From positions 5,212,001-5,276,000 of the forward strand of contig NZ_CP029553.1 of NCBI RefSeq assembly GCF_003173755.1: a stretch of DNA of 64,000 nt, given 5' to 3'. The notes under the pieces are model-generated. The model did no database searches. It worked only from the letters and a program-made list of their open reading frames with translations, and was not told where the DNA came from. Below are positions 1 through 7,813 of the stretch, one piece after another. The first letter of the stretch is position 1, and each line of letters begins with the position of its first letter. This stretch comes from Methylobacterium terrae. Lineage in GTDB: Bacteria > Pseudomonadota > Alphaproteobacteria > Rhizobiales > Beijerinckiaceae. Position numbers and translations under genes: made by a program.

Positions 1-1
1 G

Positions 2-1363
2 CCCGCCCGCTTCCCGGCCCACATCCTGCGCCACCGCAACCGGCCCTGGGCGGAGCGGGTCGGCCTCGGGGACCTGACCGAGGAGGAATGGATCGCGCAT
101 TTCGGCCGCTTCGCGCCGCTGCCGGGCAGCTTTCCCGAGCCGCTGGCGCTACGCTACCACGGCCACCAGTTCCGCAGCTACAACCCGGAGCTCGGCGACG
201 GGCGCGGCTTCCTGTTCGCGCAACTCCACGACCTCTCGGACGGGCGCCTGCTCGACCTCGGCACAAAGGGCAGCGGGCAGACGCCGTGGTCGCGCACCGC
301 CGACGGCCGCCTGACCCTGAAGGGCGGTGTGCGCGAGGTGCTGGCGACCACGATGCTGGAGGCGCTCGGCGTCGAGACCTCGAAGTCGTTCAGCCTGATC
401 GAGACCGGGGAGGCCCTGTCGCGCGGCGACGAGCCGTCGCCGACCCGCTCCGCGGTGCTGGTCCGGCTCAGCCACTCCCACATCCGCATCGGCACCTTCC
501 AGCGCTTCCGCGCCCACGGCGATGCCGACAACCTGCTGCGCCTCCTCGACCACACTATCCGCACCTACCGGCCGGACGCCTGGCGCGACGATCCGGCCGA
601 CCGGGCGGCGTCCTTCCTCGCCGACGTCTGCCGCCGCGTCGCCCGGATGGGCGCGCAGTGGATGGCGGCGGGCTTCGTCCACGGGGTGCTCAACACCGAC
701 AACATCAACGTGACCGGCGAGAGCTTCGATTACGGTCCCTGGCGCTTCGCCCCCGTCAACGACCCGGCCTTCACCGCCGCCTACTTCGACGAGTACGGCC
801 TCTACGCCTTCGGGCGCCAGCCGGAAGCGCTCGGCTGGAACCTCGCGCGGCTCGCCGAGTGCCTGCTGCCGCTCTCCGACGAAGCGCGCCTGGGCAGCGC
901 CATGGACGTCTACGGGCCGGCCCTGCAGGAGGCCTTCGCGCAGGCGCTCCTGCGCCGCCTCGGCCTCGCGGTGCCGGCGGACGAGGCGGCGATGCACGCC
1001 CTCGTCGGGGCGTTCTGGGCCTTCCTGCAGACGAGCCGGGCGCCGTTCGAGCAGGCCTTCTTCGACTGGTACGGGGGGCTGGCGAGCGAGGCGCGGGCCG
1101 CCCGCAGCCCGGCCGCCGCCCACTACGAAGGCGAGGGCTTCGCGCGGGTGCGACAGGCGCTCCAGGGGCTCGCACCCGATCCGGCGGCGCGGCTCGACCA
1201 TCCCTACTTCGCCAGGCCCACGCCCTGCACGATGCTGATCGACGAGGTCGAGGCCCTGTGGGCGCCGATCGCGGCGCAGGACGACTGGTCGGCCTACCGC
1301 GCCAAGCTGGCGGCGATCGACGAGATGGCGGAGGCCTACGGCACCCGGCCGGCGGCGCCCTGA
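2..1363 (+). CDS. selO: SelO/YdiU-family protein adenylyltransferase, 5' end outside window
   Basis: The frame is open from the first bases of the window, so the start lies upstream; 453 codons are visible. SelO proteins are pseudokinase-fold enzymes that transfer AMP from ATP to Ser, Thr or Tyr of target proteins and are linked to redox stress. Seen here are YHGHQFRSYNPELGDGRG, the LGTKGSGQTPWSR nucleotide-binding stretch, and HGVLNTDNINVTGESFDYGP, which carries the Asn/Asp metal-binding positions. The C-terminus is shorter and different from the classical E. coli type: the usual NPKYVLRNYLAQ-like segment is not evident, so this is a variant subgroup. The gene converges on the next one, and their last 28 bases overlap. 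Confidence 0.88.
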   Translation, partial: PARFPAHILRHRNRPWAERVGLGDLTEEEWIAHFGRFAPLPGSFPEPLALRYHGHQFRSYNPELGDGRGFLFAQLHDLSDGRLLDLGTKGSGQTPWSRTADGRLTLKGGVREVLATTMLEALGVETSKSFSLIETGEALSRGDEPSPTRSAVLVRLSHSHIRIGTFQRFRAHGDADNLLRLLDHTIRTYRPDAWRDDPADRAASFLADVCRRVARMGAQWMAAGFVHGVLNTDNINVTGESFDYGPWRFAPVNDPAFTAAYFDEYGLYAFGRQPEALGWNLARLAECLLPLSDEARLGSAMDVYGPALQEAFAQALLRRLGLAVPADEAAMHALVGAFWAFLQTSRAPFEQAFFDWYGGLASEARAARSPAAAHYEGEGFARVRQALQGLAPDPAARLDHPYFARPTPCTMLIDEVEALWAPIAAQDDWSAYRAKLAAIDEMAEAYGTRPAAP

Positions 1364-3066
1364 GGCGCGGCCCGGGTGTCGGCCGGGCGGGTCTCGGTCT
1401 GTCGAGACTCGGCCGGCCGGGACTCGCCGCCCTCGCGCAGGTCGACGCCGCGGAAGAGGTGCCGGCCGAGGGGATCCATGCGGTAGCCCGTCAGCTCGCG
1501 TCGCGCCGCGACGAACACCGCCGAATGGGCGATCGGCACCCACGGCACCTCGCGCGCGAAGATCCCTTGCGCCTGCCGGTAAAGGTCGGCCCGGGCGTCC
1601 TGGCCGGAGACGCGGCGGGCCTCGGCCACCAGGGCGTCGAAGGCGGGATCGCACCAGCGGGCGATGTTGCTGCCGCCGGGCTGCGCCGGCACGCAGCCGA
1701 GCAGCACGCCGAGGAAGTTGTCGGGATCGCCGTTGTCGGCGGTCCAGCCGAACAGGGCCAGCGCCGGCTCGCCGGCGAGCATCCGGGCCCGGTAGGCGCT
1801 CCACTCGTCGGTCCGCAGGCGCAGCCGCACGCCGATGCGGGCGAGGTCGGCCTGGATCATGTCGGCGACGCGCCGGCCGTTGGGATTGTAGGCCCGGCTC
1901 ACCGGCGGGTACCACAGCTCGGCCTCGAAGCCGGAGGGGAGGCCGGCTTCCGCGAGCAGCCTCTGCGCCGCCGGGCGGTCGAGGGGCGGCTCCGGGAGCG
2001 CCGGATCGTGCCCCCACAGGTTCGGCGGCAGGGGCGAGCGGGCCGCCGTCCCGCCCGGGCCGTAGACCCCCGCGACGATCGCCGCCTTGTCGATCGCCAT
2101 CGCCAGGGCGCGGCGCACCCGCAGGTCGTCGAAGGGGGGCTTCGTGACGTTGAAGGCGAGGTAGCCGACGTTCAGCTCCTCCTCGCGCATCAGCGCCAGG
2201 CCCGGATCGGCCCGGATCGCCTCGAGGTCGGACGGGTTGGGGAACGGCATCAGGTGGCACTCGCCGGCCCGGACCTTGGCGAGCCGCACCGCCGCGTTGG
2301 GGGTGATCGAGAACACCAGGCTGCTGATCGGCGTCCGGCCGCCCCAATAGGCCGAGAAGGCGCGGTAGCGCAGGGCGACGTCGGGCTGGAACGCCGCGAA
2401 GCTGAACGGGCCGGTGCCGATCGGCTCGCGGTCGAGGCGCTCGGGCTCGCCGGCCGCGAGCAGCTGGGCGGCGTATTCCGCCGACTGGACCGCCCCCAGC
2501 GTCATGGCGATGTTCGGCAGGAAGGTGGCGTCGGCCTCCCGCAGGCGGATGCGCACCGTGCGGGGATCCGGCGCCTCGACCGCCTCGATCAGGCCGGGCA
2601 GGCCGAGATCGCGGAAATAGGCGTACTGGCCGCCCGAGACCTTGTGGAAGGGATGGTCCTCGCGCCACTGCCGGGCGAGGGAGAACACCACGTCCTCGGC
2701 CGCGAGCGGCCGGGTCGGCCGGAACCGGGCGTTGGCGTGGAAGGCGACGCCGGCGCGCAGGGTGAAGGTGTAGTCGCGCCCGTCCGGCGAGATCGTCCAG
2801 GATTCGGCGAGGCCGGGGCGGATCGTGGTGGTGCCGGGCTCGAACGCCACCAGGGTCTCGAAGACCGGCCAGGCCGCGTCCATCCCGGTCGTGGTGGTGA
2901 CGAGCTGCGGGTTGAGCGATTCGGGGTTGCCCTCCGAGCAGAAGACCAGGGTCTTGGCGGCGGCGGGCAGGCACGCGCTCGCGACGGAAAGCCACGATGC
3001 GGCCCAGAGCCCCGCGAGCCGCGCGCCCGGGCGGCGTTTCCCGATCGGTCGATCCGTCCCGGACAT
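1336..3066 (-). CDS. ABC transporter substrate-binding protein, dipeptide/oligopeptide type (SBP family 5)
   Basis: This is a periplasmic binding protein of the DppA/OppA/nickel family, 576 residues from the chosen start. The start at 3066 (MSGTDRPIGK) is preferred to a start 45 bases upstream because GAGGG lies just before it. A basic N-terminus and hydrophobic stretch ending in AAAKTLVFC form a signal peptide. Family features are EGNPESLNPQLVT near the mature start, FRPTRPLAAEDVVFSL, PIGTGPF, and LRVRRALAMAIDK. No permease or ATPase genes for this transporter lie next to it, so it is an orphan binding protein or works with a distant permease. The ligand is probably a peptide but cannot be read from sequence. 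Confidence 0.9.
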   Translation of the reverse strand: MSGTDRPIGKRRPGARLAGLWAASWLSVASACLPAAAKTLVFCSEGNPESLNPQLVTTTTGMDAAWPVFETLVAFEPGTTTIRPGLAESWTISPDGRDYTFTLRAGVAFHANARFRPTRPLAAEDVVFSLARQWREDHPFHKVSGGQYAYFRDLGLPGLIEAVEAPDPRTVRIRLREADATFLPNIAMTLGAVQSAEYAAQLLAAGEPERLDREPIGTGPFSFAAFQPDVALRYRAFSAYWGGRTPISSLVFSITPNAAVRLAKVRAGECHLMPFPNPSDLEAIRADPGLALMREEELNVGYLAFNVTKPPFDDLRVRRALAMAIDKAAIVAGVYGPGGTAARSPLPPNLWGHDPALPEPPLDRPAAQRLLAEAGLPSGFEAELWYPPVSRAYNPNGRRVADMIQADLARIGVRLRLRTDEWSAYRARMLAGEPALALFGWTADNGDPDNFLGVLLGCVPAQPGGSNIARWCDPAFDALVAEARRVSGQDARADLYRQAQGIFAREVPWVPIAHSAVFVAARRELTGYRMDPLGRHLFRGVDLREGGESRPAESRQTETRPADTRAAPQGAAGRVP

Positions 3067-3142
3067 CGTCCCTCGCAGCCGCGCCCTGTTCGTGCCTGAG
3101 CCACTACACACCGAAAGGAGAAAATCCCCAAACGCGGCCGCG

Positions 3143-5587
3143 CTACTGCGCCGCCACGACGGTCCGCGCCGGGGCCGCGGGGGCGAGGCGGGCGGGGAAC
3201 TCGACCCGCACGGTGGTGCCGCGCCCGTCCTGGCTCTCGACGGCGATGCGGCCCTGGAGCTGCCCGGTGACGAGGTTGTAGACGATGTGCATGCCCAGCC
3301 CCGAGCTGCCGCGGTGGCGGGCGGTGGTGAAGAACGGATCGAAGATGCGCTCCCGGTCCGCCGCCGCGATGCCGCGCCCGTCGTCGCGCACCTCCAGCCG
3401 CACCCAAGCCCCGTCCCGGGAGACCGCGACCGCGATGCGGCCGGCCGCTCCCTCCGCGAAGGCGTGCACCACCGCGTTCTTGACCAGGTTGGTGATGACC
3501 TGGGCGAGCGCCCCCGGATGGGTGTCGACCTCGAACTCGTCGGGTGCCTCGAGCTCGAGGCGGTGCCCGCCCCGCCGCAGGAGCGGGCCGAGGCTGCGCA
3601 GCAACTCGCCCAGCCACTCGCGCAGGGCGAAGCGGCGGTGCTCGTCGCTGACCCGGTCGACCGCGACCTGCTTGAAGCTGTGGACGAGGTCCGCGGCGCG
3701 CGCGAGGTTGGCGGTGAGCAGGTGCGAGCCCTCCTGCATCCGGCCGACGAAGTGGGTCAGGCGCGAGCGCGAGAGCTGGCCGGTCCCCGCCACCTCGCCG
3801 AAGTCGCGCGCCTCGTCGCGCACCAGGGTCGCGGTGGTGAGCGCGATGCCGAGCGGAGTGTTGATCTCGTGCGCCACCCCGGCGACGAGCTGGCCGAGCG
3901 ACGCGAGCTTCTCGGCCTGGATCAGGTCGGACTGGGTCTGGCGCAGCTCGGCGAGCGTCCGGTCGGCCTCCTCCTTGGCCCGGCGCAAGGCCCGCTCGCG
4001 CCGGCCGATCTCCTCGACGAACATCGCGGTGGCCCGCGCCATGTCGCCGAGCTCGTCGCGCCGGCGCCCCACCGCGGCGCCCACGCTTTCGGAACCTCCG
4101 TTCCCGGCACCCGCGTCCCCGACCGCCATCTCGCGCCGGCCCGGATCGGCGGCGAGCGCCAGCATGCCGCGCTGGAGCTGGCGCAGGGGCGCGGTGATCG
4201 AGCGCGCCACGGCGAGGCCGACCGTGGAGCCGAGAACCAGGCCGGCGCCGGCGCCGACGAGCAGCAGGCGCAGGAGGAAGGTGCCGAAGCGGTCGGCGTC
4301 GTCGATGAAGACCTCGTTGAGGCTGCGGGCGGTCTCGCCGATCACCGCGGCGAGGCCGTCCATCGCCGCGATCCCCTCGTTCTGCCGGCGCAGGCCCTCG
4401 ACCGTGGTGCCGAGGCGCTCGCGCCAGCCGTCGATGGCGTCGATCATCTCGCCCTGGATCAGCGGCGAGATCGGCAGGGCGGCGGCGGTCTCGGACAGGC
4501 GCCGCCCGTCCTCGAGCATCGCGGCGGCGGCCGGCACGTCGCGCCGGCGCAGGGCCTCGGCGGTGCGCTGGCCGAGCTTGAGGGTCTCGAGCGCGATGTT
4601 CTGCGTCGCCTGCTCGGTCTCGTTGGCCTGCACCGCGTAGGAGAGCAGCTGCGTGACCTCGTCGTGCAGGGCGCGCTGGGCCGAGCCGTCGATCTTGAGG
4701 ATCCGCTCGCACCACTCGTCGAGGACGTTGACCGGCGAGGGGAGCGGCGGGTGAACGGACGCGGCGTCGCCGGCCGCGACCGGACGCGGCTCCTCGGCCC
4801 CGCGCCAGGCCTCGTAGGCGGCGGTCAGGATCAGGAGCTCCTCCGCCTCGCGCTCGCGCCGGTCGCCCCGGAGCGCCGCCGCGAGGTCCCGGGCGGCATT
4901 GCGCACCTGGACCATCGAGACCTGAACCATCGGCGCGTGCGGGGCCGAGGCGGGGGCGGGGCCGGCCCCGCCGGACGGGGCGCGGGCCGACGCGGAGGCG
5001 GCCGCGCGCGCGGCCTCGACCTCGGCCTGGGCCACCAGGGCGCGCAGCTCGTTGACGGCGCCGATCACGTCGCGGACCTGCCGCAGGGTGCGGGCCTTGT
5101 CGGTGAGGGAGACGACGAGGTCGGTGTTGGCCGCGCGCTGCCGGTCCCGGGCCTGGTCGGCGAGGCTCACCAGGGCGTCCGCCCGGGCCGCCATCTCGGC
5201 GGCCAGCCCGTCATTCTCCCGGGTGATCCGCACCAGGGCCTGCATCTGCTCGATCGAATCCTTGAGCGCGGCCCGGGCCGCCTCGATGCGGGCCGCCTGG
5301 TCCGGGGTGCGGGCGAAGCGGCGCAAGTCGTCGAGGGAGCCGGAGGATTCGGCGGCCAGGCGGGCGAAGCGCTCGGCATGGTCGGTGCGCTCGCCCGGGC
5401 GCGCGGTCAGGAACTCGTCGCGCACCGTCGTCGAGAGGGTCAGGGTGCGGTAGATCGCGCCGGCCAGCACCGCGCCGTCGCGGGCCCGCTCGGCCTGGGC
5501 GAGCAGCAGCCAGCCCGCGAGCGCGATTAGCGCCGCGATGGTGATCGGCAGGCCGCCGACGAGGAAGATCTTGTGGCCGACCCGCAT
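3143..5587 (-). CDS. Membrane sensor histidine kinase with HAMP domain
   Basis: The 814-residue product begins with a membrane segment (about 10-30), followed by a long, mostly helical periplasmic sensor region (about 31-435), a second membrane segment (about 437-460), HAMP (about 460-530), a coiled-coil linker and a HisKA/HATPase core. The phosphorylated His is H573 in VAGVAHEINTPLGIAL. The N box (VITNLVKNAVVHAF) and G boxes (VRDDGRGI, SSGLGMHIV) are intact. The NTP in the H box resembles the class that often signals to a detached regulator. No response regulator gene is adjacent. The start at 5587 (MRVGHKIF) is chosen over one 36 bases upstream because it directly precedes the membrane segment and has GGAG upstream. 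Confidence 0.88.
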   Translation of the reverse strand: MRVGHKIFLVGGLPITIAALIALAGWLLLAQAERARDGAVLAGAIYRTLTLSTTVRDEFLTARPGERTDHAERFARLAAESSGSLDDLRRFARTPDQAARIEAARAALKDSIEQMQALVRITRENDGLAAEMAARADALVSLADQARDRQRAANTDLVVSLTDKARTLRQVRDVIGAVNELRALVAQAEVEAARAAASASARAPSGGAGPAPASAPHAPMVQVSMVQVRNAARDLAAALRGDRREREAEELLILTAAYEAWRGAEEPRPVAAGDAASVHPPLPSPVNVLDEWCERILKIDGSAQRALHDEVTQLLSYAVQANETEQATQNIALETLKLGQRTAEALRRRDVPAAAAMLEDGRRLSETAAALPISPLIQGEMIDAIDGWRERLGTTVEGLRRQNEGIAAMDGLAAVIGETARSLNEVFIDDADRFGTFLLRLLLVGAGAGLVLGSTVGLAVARSITAPLRQLQRGMLALAADPGRREMAVGDAGAGNGGSESVGAAVGRRRDELGDMARATAMFVEEIGRRERALRRAKEEADRTLAELRQTQSDLIQAEKLASLGQLVAGVAHEINTPLGIALTTATLVRDEARDFGEVAGTGQLSRSRLTHFVGRMQEGSHLLTANLARAADLVHSFKQVAVDRVSDEHRRFALREWLGELLRSLGPLLRRGGHRLELEAPDEFEVDTHPGALAQVITNLVKNAVVHAFAEGAAGRIAVAVSRDGAWVRLEVRDDGRGIAAADRERIFDPFFTTARHRGSSGLGMHIVYNLVTGQLQGRIAVESQDGRGTTVRVEFPARLAPAAPARTVVAAQ

Positions 5588-5688
5588 CGTGGCCCCGCTC
5601 CGCCGCGGGTGACGACTATGCATTATTTCTCAGGGGCCGCCAGCACCGGGCCTGTCCCGAGGAGCGCCGTCGCCGGGCGGGGGCGTCC

Positions 5689-5964
5689 TCATCCCGGCAG
5701 CGGCCGGCGGCGCGGGACCGTCGCGGGCCGGCCGGAGGGCGGCCTCGGGCGGCGCCCCCGCGCCTCGCCGTCGCCGGCCGGGCGCCGCCGGCGCGTCGCG
5801 GCCGGAACAGCCTCCGTCGGACCCGGGAGGAGCGCGGCCAACGGGGCCGGGCGGCAGAAGGCGCAGCGCCCCGGCGCCGCGCCGAGCAGGGCGCGCAACG
5901 CCTCCAGCTCCGCGGGATCGCCGTCGAGGAGCGCGTCCAGGAGGTCGGCGCTGAAATGCGGCAT
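5689..5964 (-). CDS. Small hypothetical protein
   Basis: A 91-codon frame begins MPHFSADLLDALLDGDPAELEALRALLG and has GAGG a few bases upstream of ATG. The first half is a normal amphipathic helix-rich sequence with a CAFC pair. The second half is Arg/Pro-rich, as any GC-rich frame would be, so the C-terminal extent is less certain. No family was recognised. It lies between the histidine kinase and another small gene on the same strand. Confidence 0.4.
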   Translation of the reverse strand: MPHFSADLLDALLDGDPAELEALRALLGAAPGRCAFCRPAPLAALLPGPTEAVPAATRRRRPAGDGEARGRRPRPPSGRPATVPRRRPLPG

Positions 5965-5991
5965 GGCGGCCTCGTCACATCGCCGGCCGCG

Positions 5992-6282
5992 TCAGCCCAC
6001 CGACGACCGGCCCGGAAGCCGGACCGGGGCCGCCGGGCGCTGCTCCTCGATCACCCGCACCGGCCGGCGCGGCGCGGCCTCGTGCCGCGAACCGGCGCGC
6101 AGGCAGCTCTCGGGCAGGTAGGGCCAGGCCGCGCCGCCGCAGGCGGGGTCGACCGCCGGCGCCGCCGGGACCGGCGCCGATGCCGGCACCTGCTCGGCCA
6201 GGCGCGGCGTCACGGTCTTCGTCATCTCGACGATGCCGGTCGTCAGCATCGCGCTCACCAGGATCACCCGCGCCACAATCAT
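5992..6282 (-). CDS. Small membrane-anchored or secreted hypothetical protein
   Basis: The 96-residue product starts MIVARVILVSAMLTTGIVEM, a short hydrophobic segment that could be a membrane anchor or signal. It is followed by an Ala/Pro linker and the motif PACGGAAWPYLPESCL. The pattern C-x4-WPY-(L/I)-P-x-SCL is widespread in small proteins of Methylobacterium and Bradyrhizobium, where its function is unknown. A strong GGAGG ribosome site lies just upstream of the ATG. The two cysteines flanking WPY may form a disulfide. Confidence 0.7.
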   Translation of the reverse strand: MIVARVILVSAMLTTGIVEMTKTVTPRLAEQVPASAPVPAAPAVDPACGGAAWPYLPESCLRAGSRHEAAPRRPVRVIEEQRPAAPVRLPGRSSVG

Positions 6283-6463
6283 GATCGCCTCCGCCGCCCG
6301 TTGTCCCCGGGCTCTCGTGGCGGGGGGTATAGGCGCGGCGCATGTCCGTGATTTTGCGTGGCGGCACGGATTCTCGTCGATCGGGCCGCTTCATGTTTCG
6401 TCCACCACGCCGGACGAAACATTCGACGGCCGGGCGCGCTGGAAGACCCATCGCACGACAATG

Positions 6464-6493
6464 AAAAGCCCTCTCTCCGGTGGGAGAGAGGGC
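6464..6493 (-). terminator. Rho-independent terminator, minus strand
   Basis: A perfect 11-bp stem (6468-6478 with 6483-6493) with a 4-base loop is followed on the minus strand by TTTT. It lies about 50 bases beyond the stop of the small cysteine protein at 6546-6755 and most likely ends that transcript. Confidence 0.7.
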
Positions 6494-6545
6494 CGAAACC
6501 GTCAGCACATTCTCGCAGCGCGGCCCGTGACCGGCCGCGGCGCGA

Positions 6546-6755
6546 TCACTCGGCCGGGGTCTGCTCGGCGGTGAAGTGGCCGCACCAGTCCTGGCCGGCG
6601 ACGACCGGCCACAGGCCGTGGCCCTGCGGCTCGGGCTGGCTGACCGGCGGGTTGTAGCGGCACAGGCCGGCATCGGCCTGCGCGGCCGCGCCGTTGAGCT
6701 TGTGGTCGTCGAAGTACCGGCAGCTGCTGCAGGCCGCGCCCTGGGTGGTCGCCAT
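6546..6755 (-). CDS. Small cysteine-motif protein (CxxC...C...C)
   Basis: The 69-residue product contains CSSCRYFD, then GLCRYNPPV, then DWCGHF. Four cysteines in the order C9, C12, C32 and C58, each set in conserved-looking context, suggest a small metal (zinc or iron-sulfur) site. Proteins with this layout are common and unassigned in alphaproteobacteria. It stands alone with its own terminator. Its upstream side is a long gene-free stretch that should contain its promoter. Confidence 0.75.
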   Translation of the reverse strand: MATTQGAACSSCRYFDDHKLNGAAAQADAGLCRYNPPVSQPEPQGHGLWPVVAGQDWCGHFTAEQTPAE

Positions 6756-7813
6756 GGTGGTGTCTCCCGATCCGCTGGGCCGCCGTCGGGCCCCGTCAGT
6801 TGCTAATTAGAACAACTAAAAACTGATGGCAAGGGGATGCCTGGGCAAGGGGATGCCTGAGGAAGGGGATGCCTGGGCAAGGGGATTCCCCGGGGGAGGG
6901 CGGGGCGCGCCCGCGGCGACGTACCGGGGCGCCGATGCTCGCGCCGCCGCGCGAGCGGGGGCGGAGGCGGCGAAGGAGGACGGCCGACGGCGCCGACGCG
7001 AGGTCCCGACCGCCGCGCCGGCGATGAAGCAAGCCTGCCGGATGTCCCGGGCGGGCGACGCCTGATGGTCCGGGCGCCCGAGGGCGCGGAGCGCGGGAGG
7101 CCGCGGCGGCGCCCTCTTCATCCTCCGTCCGGCACGATCACCCGCCTCGCGGCAGCGCGCCCATCTTCGCCCGCAACTGCGGGCCTGCGACCGGCTGGGG
7201 CCGAATCGTCCCGGCACGCCGACAGCGGGGGACGCACCGTGAGGCCCGCACCCAGCGGGCGGGCTGCCATCGGATGCGCTCCGGGCAGCGCCAGAGACCC
7301 CGAGCCGTCTCAAGATCATTTTCAATTTATACTTTTGGAAACGTATTAGAAACAGAACTATCGTGCATTATAGGTGTAAACGCAACGTAATCTACATATA
7401 TTTTCTTGTTCTAACATAGCTTGGACGTAAAAATGTTGCTGATATGAACGATGTTTCTGTTTTGTAAGTGCATAAGCGTTCCGTAGATAATCTCATGTTC
7501 TGTTTTTGTAAGAGCATGAAATTTATGTTAGTTCATGAGGATATACATTTCCTGGCGACAGACTAAATGTGATGATTCTGCCACATTCCGAACTCAAGGA
7601 AGCTTCCACGGCGTGTTAGAACTTGATCACGATTGATCAAATGCTCGCCTTGAAAGATTGTTCCCTCGCGCCGAATGAAGTCCGGCGCGATTTGGTCGAC
7701 CTAATGCGGCGGCCGAATCTTCGGGGGGATAAGAGGGACATGGTCTCGAGGCCGAAGAGGTCTTCGGAACAGAGTCGTTCACCCCTTTCGGGTCCGAAAT
7801 CTTGGAGGTCTCT
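6756..7813. other. Gene-free stretch upstream of the porin gene
   Basis: No convincing gene was found. The first part (to about 7310) is GC-rich and begins with the 16-bp tandem repeats described separately. From about 7310 to 7640 the sequence turns strikingly AT-rich, with a diverged direct repeat (7455-7473 and 7498-7517, both TTCTG followed by a T run and GTAAG) and two TTGATCA sites (7623-7629 and 7633-7639). This part probably holds the promoter and a long leader of the porin gene. The open frames that cross it are Arg-rich and look non-coding. Confidence 0.6.
6831..6894. repeat. 16-bp tandem repeat, about four copies
   Basis: The unit AAGGGGATGCCTGGGC starts at 6831, 6847, 6863 and 6879. 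The second copy ends in GAGG and the fourth diverges after AAGGGGAT. The array begins 75 bases upstream of the small cysteine protein start at 6755 and is not inside a credible gene. Confidence 0.85.

Noticed and set aside
2825..5530. Long plus-strand open frame antisense to the histidine kinase
   Set aside because: It is the mirror of a high-GC gene, Arg/Gly/Ala-rich with no family features; the minus-strand kinase explains the sequence.
6816..7349. Several 70-170 codon frames in the stretch before the porin gene
   Set aside because: They are Arg/Pro/Ala-rich, overlap each other on both strands and cover tandem repeats of non-triplet period.
7623..7640. Possible FNR/FixK box at the TTGATCA pair
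   Set aside because: The spacing does not fit TTGAT-N4-ATCAA; only repeated TTGATCA words are present.
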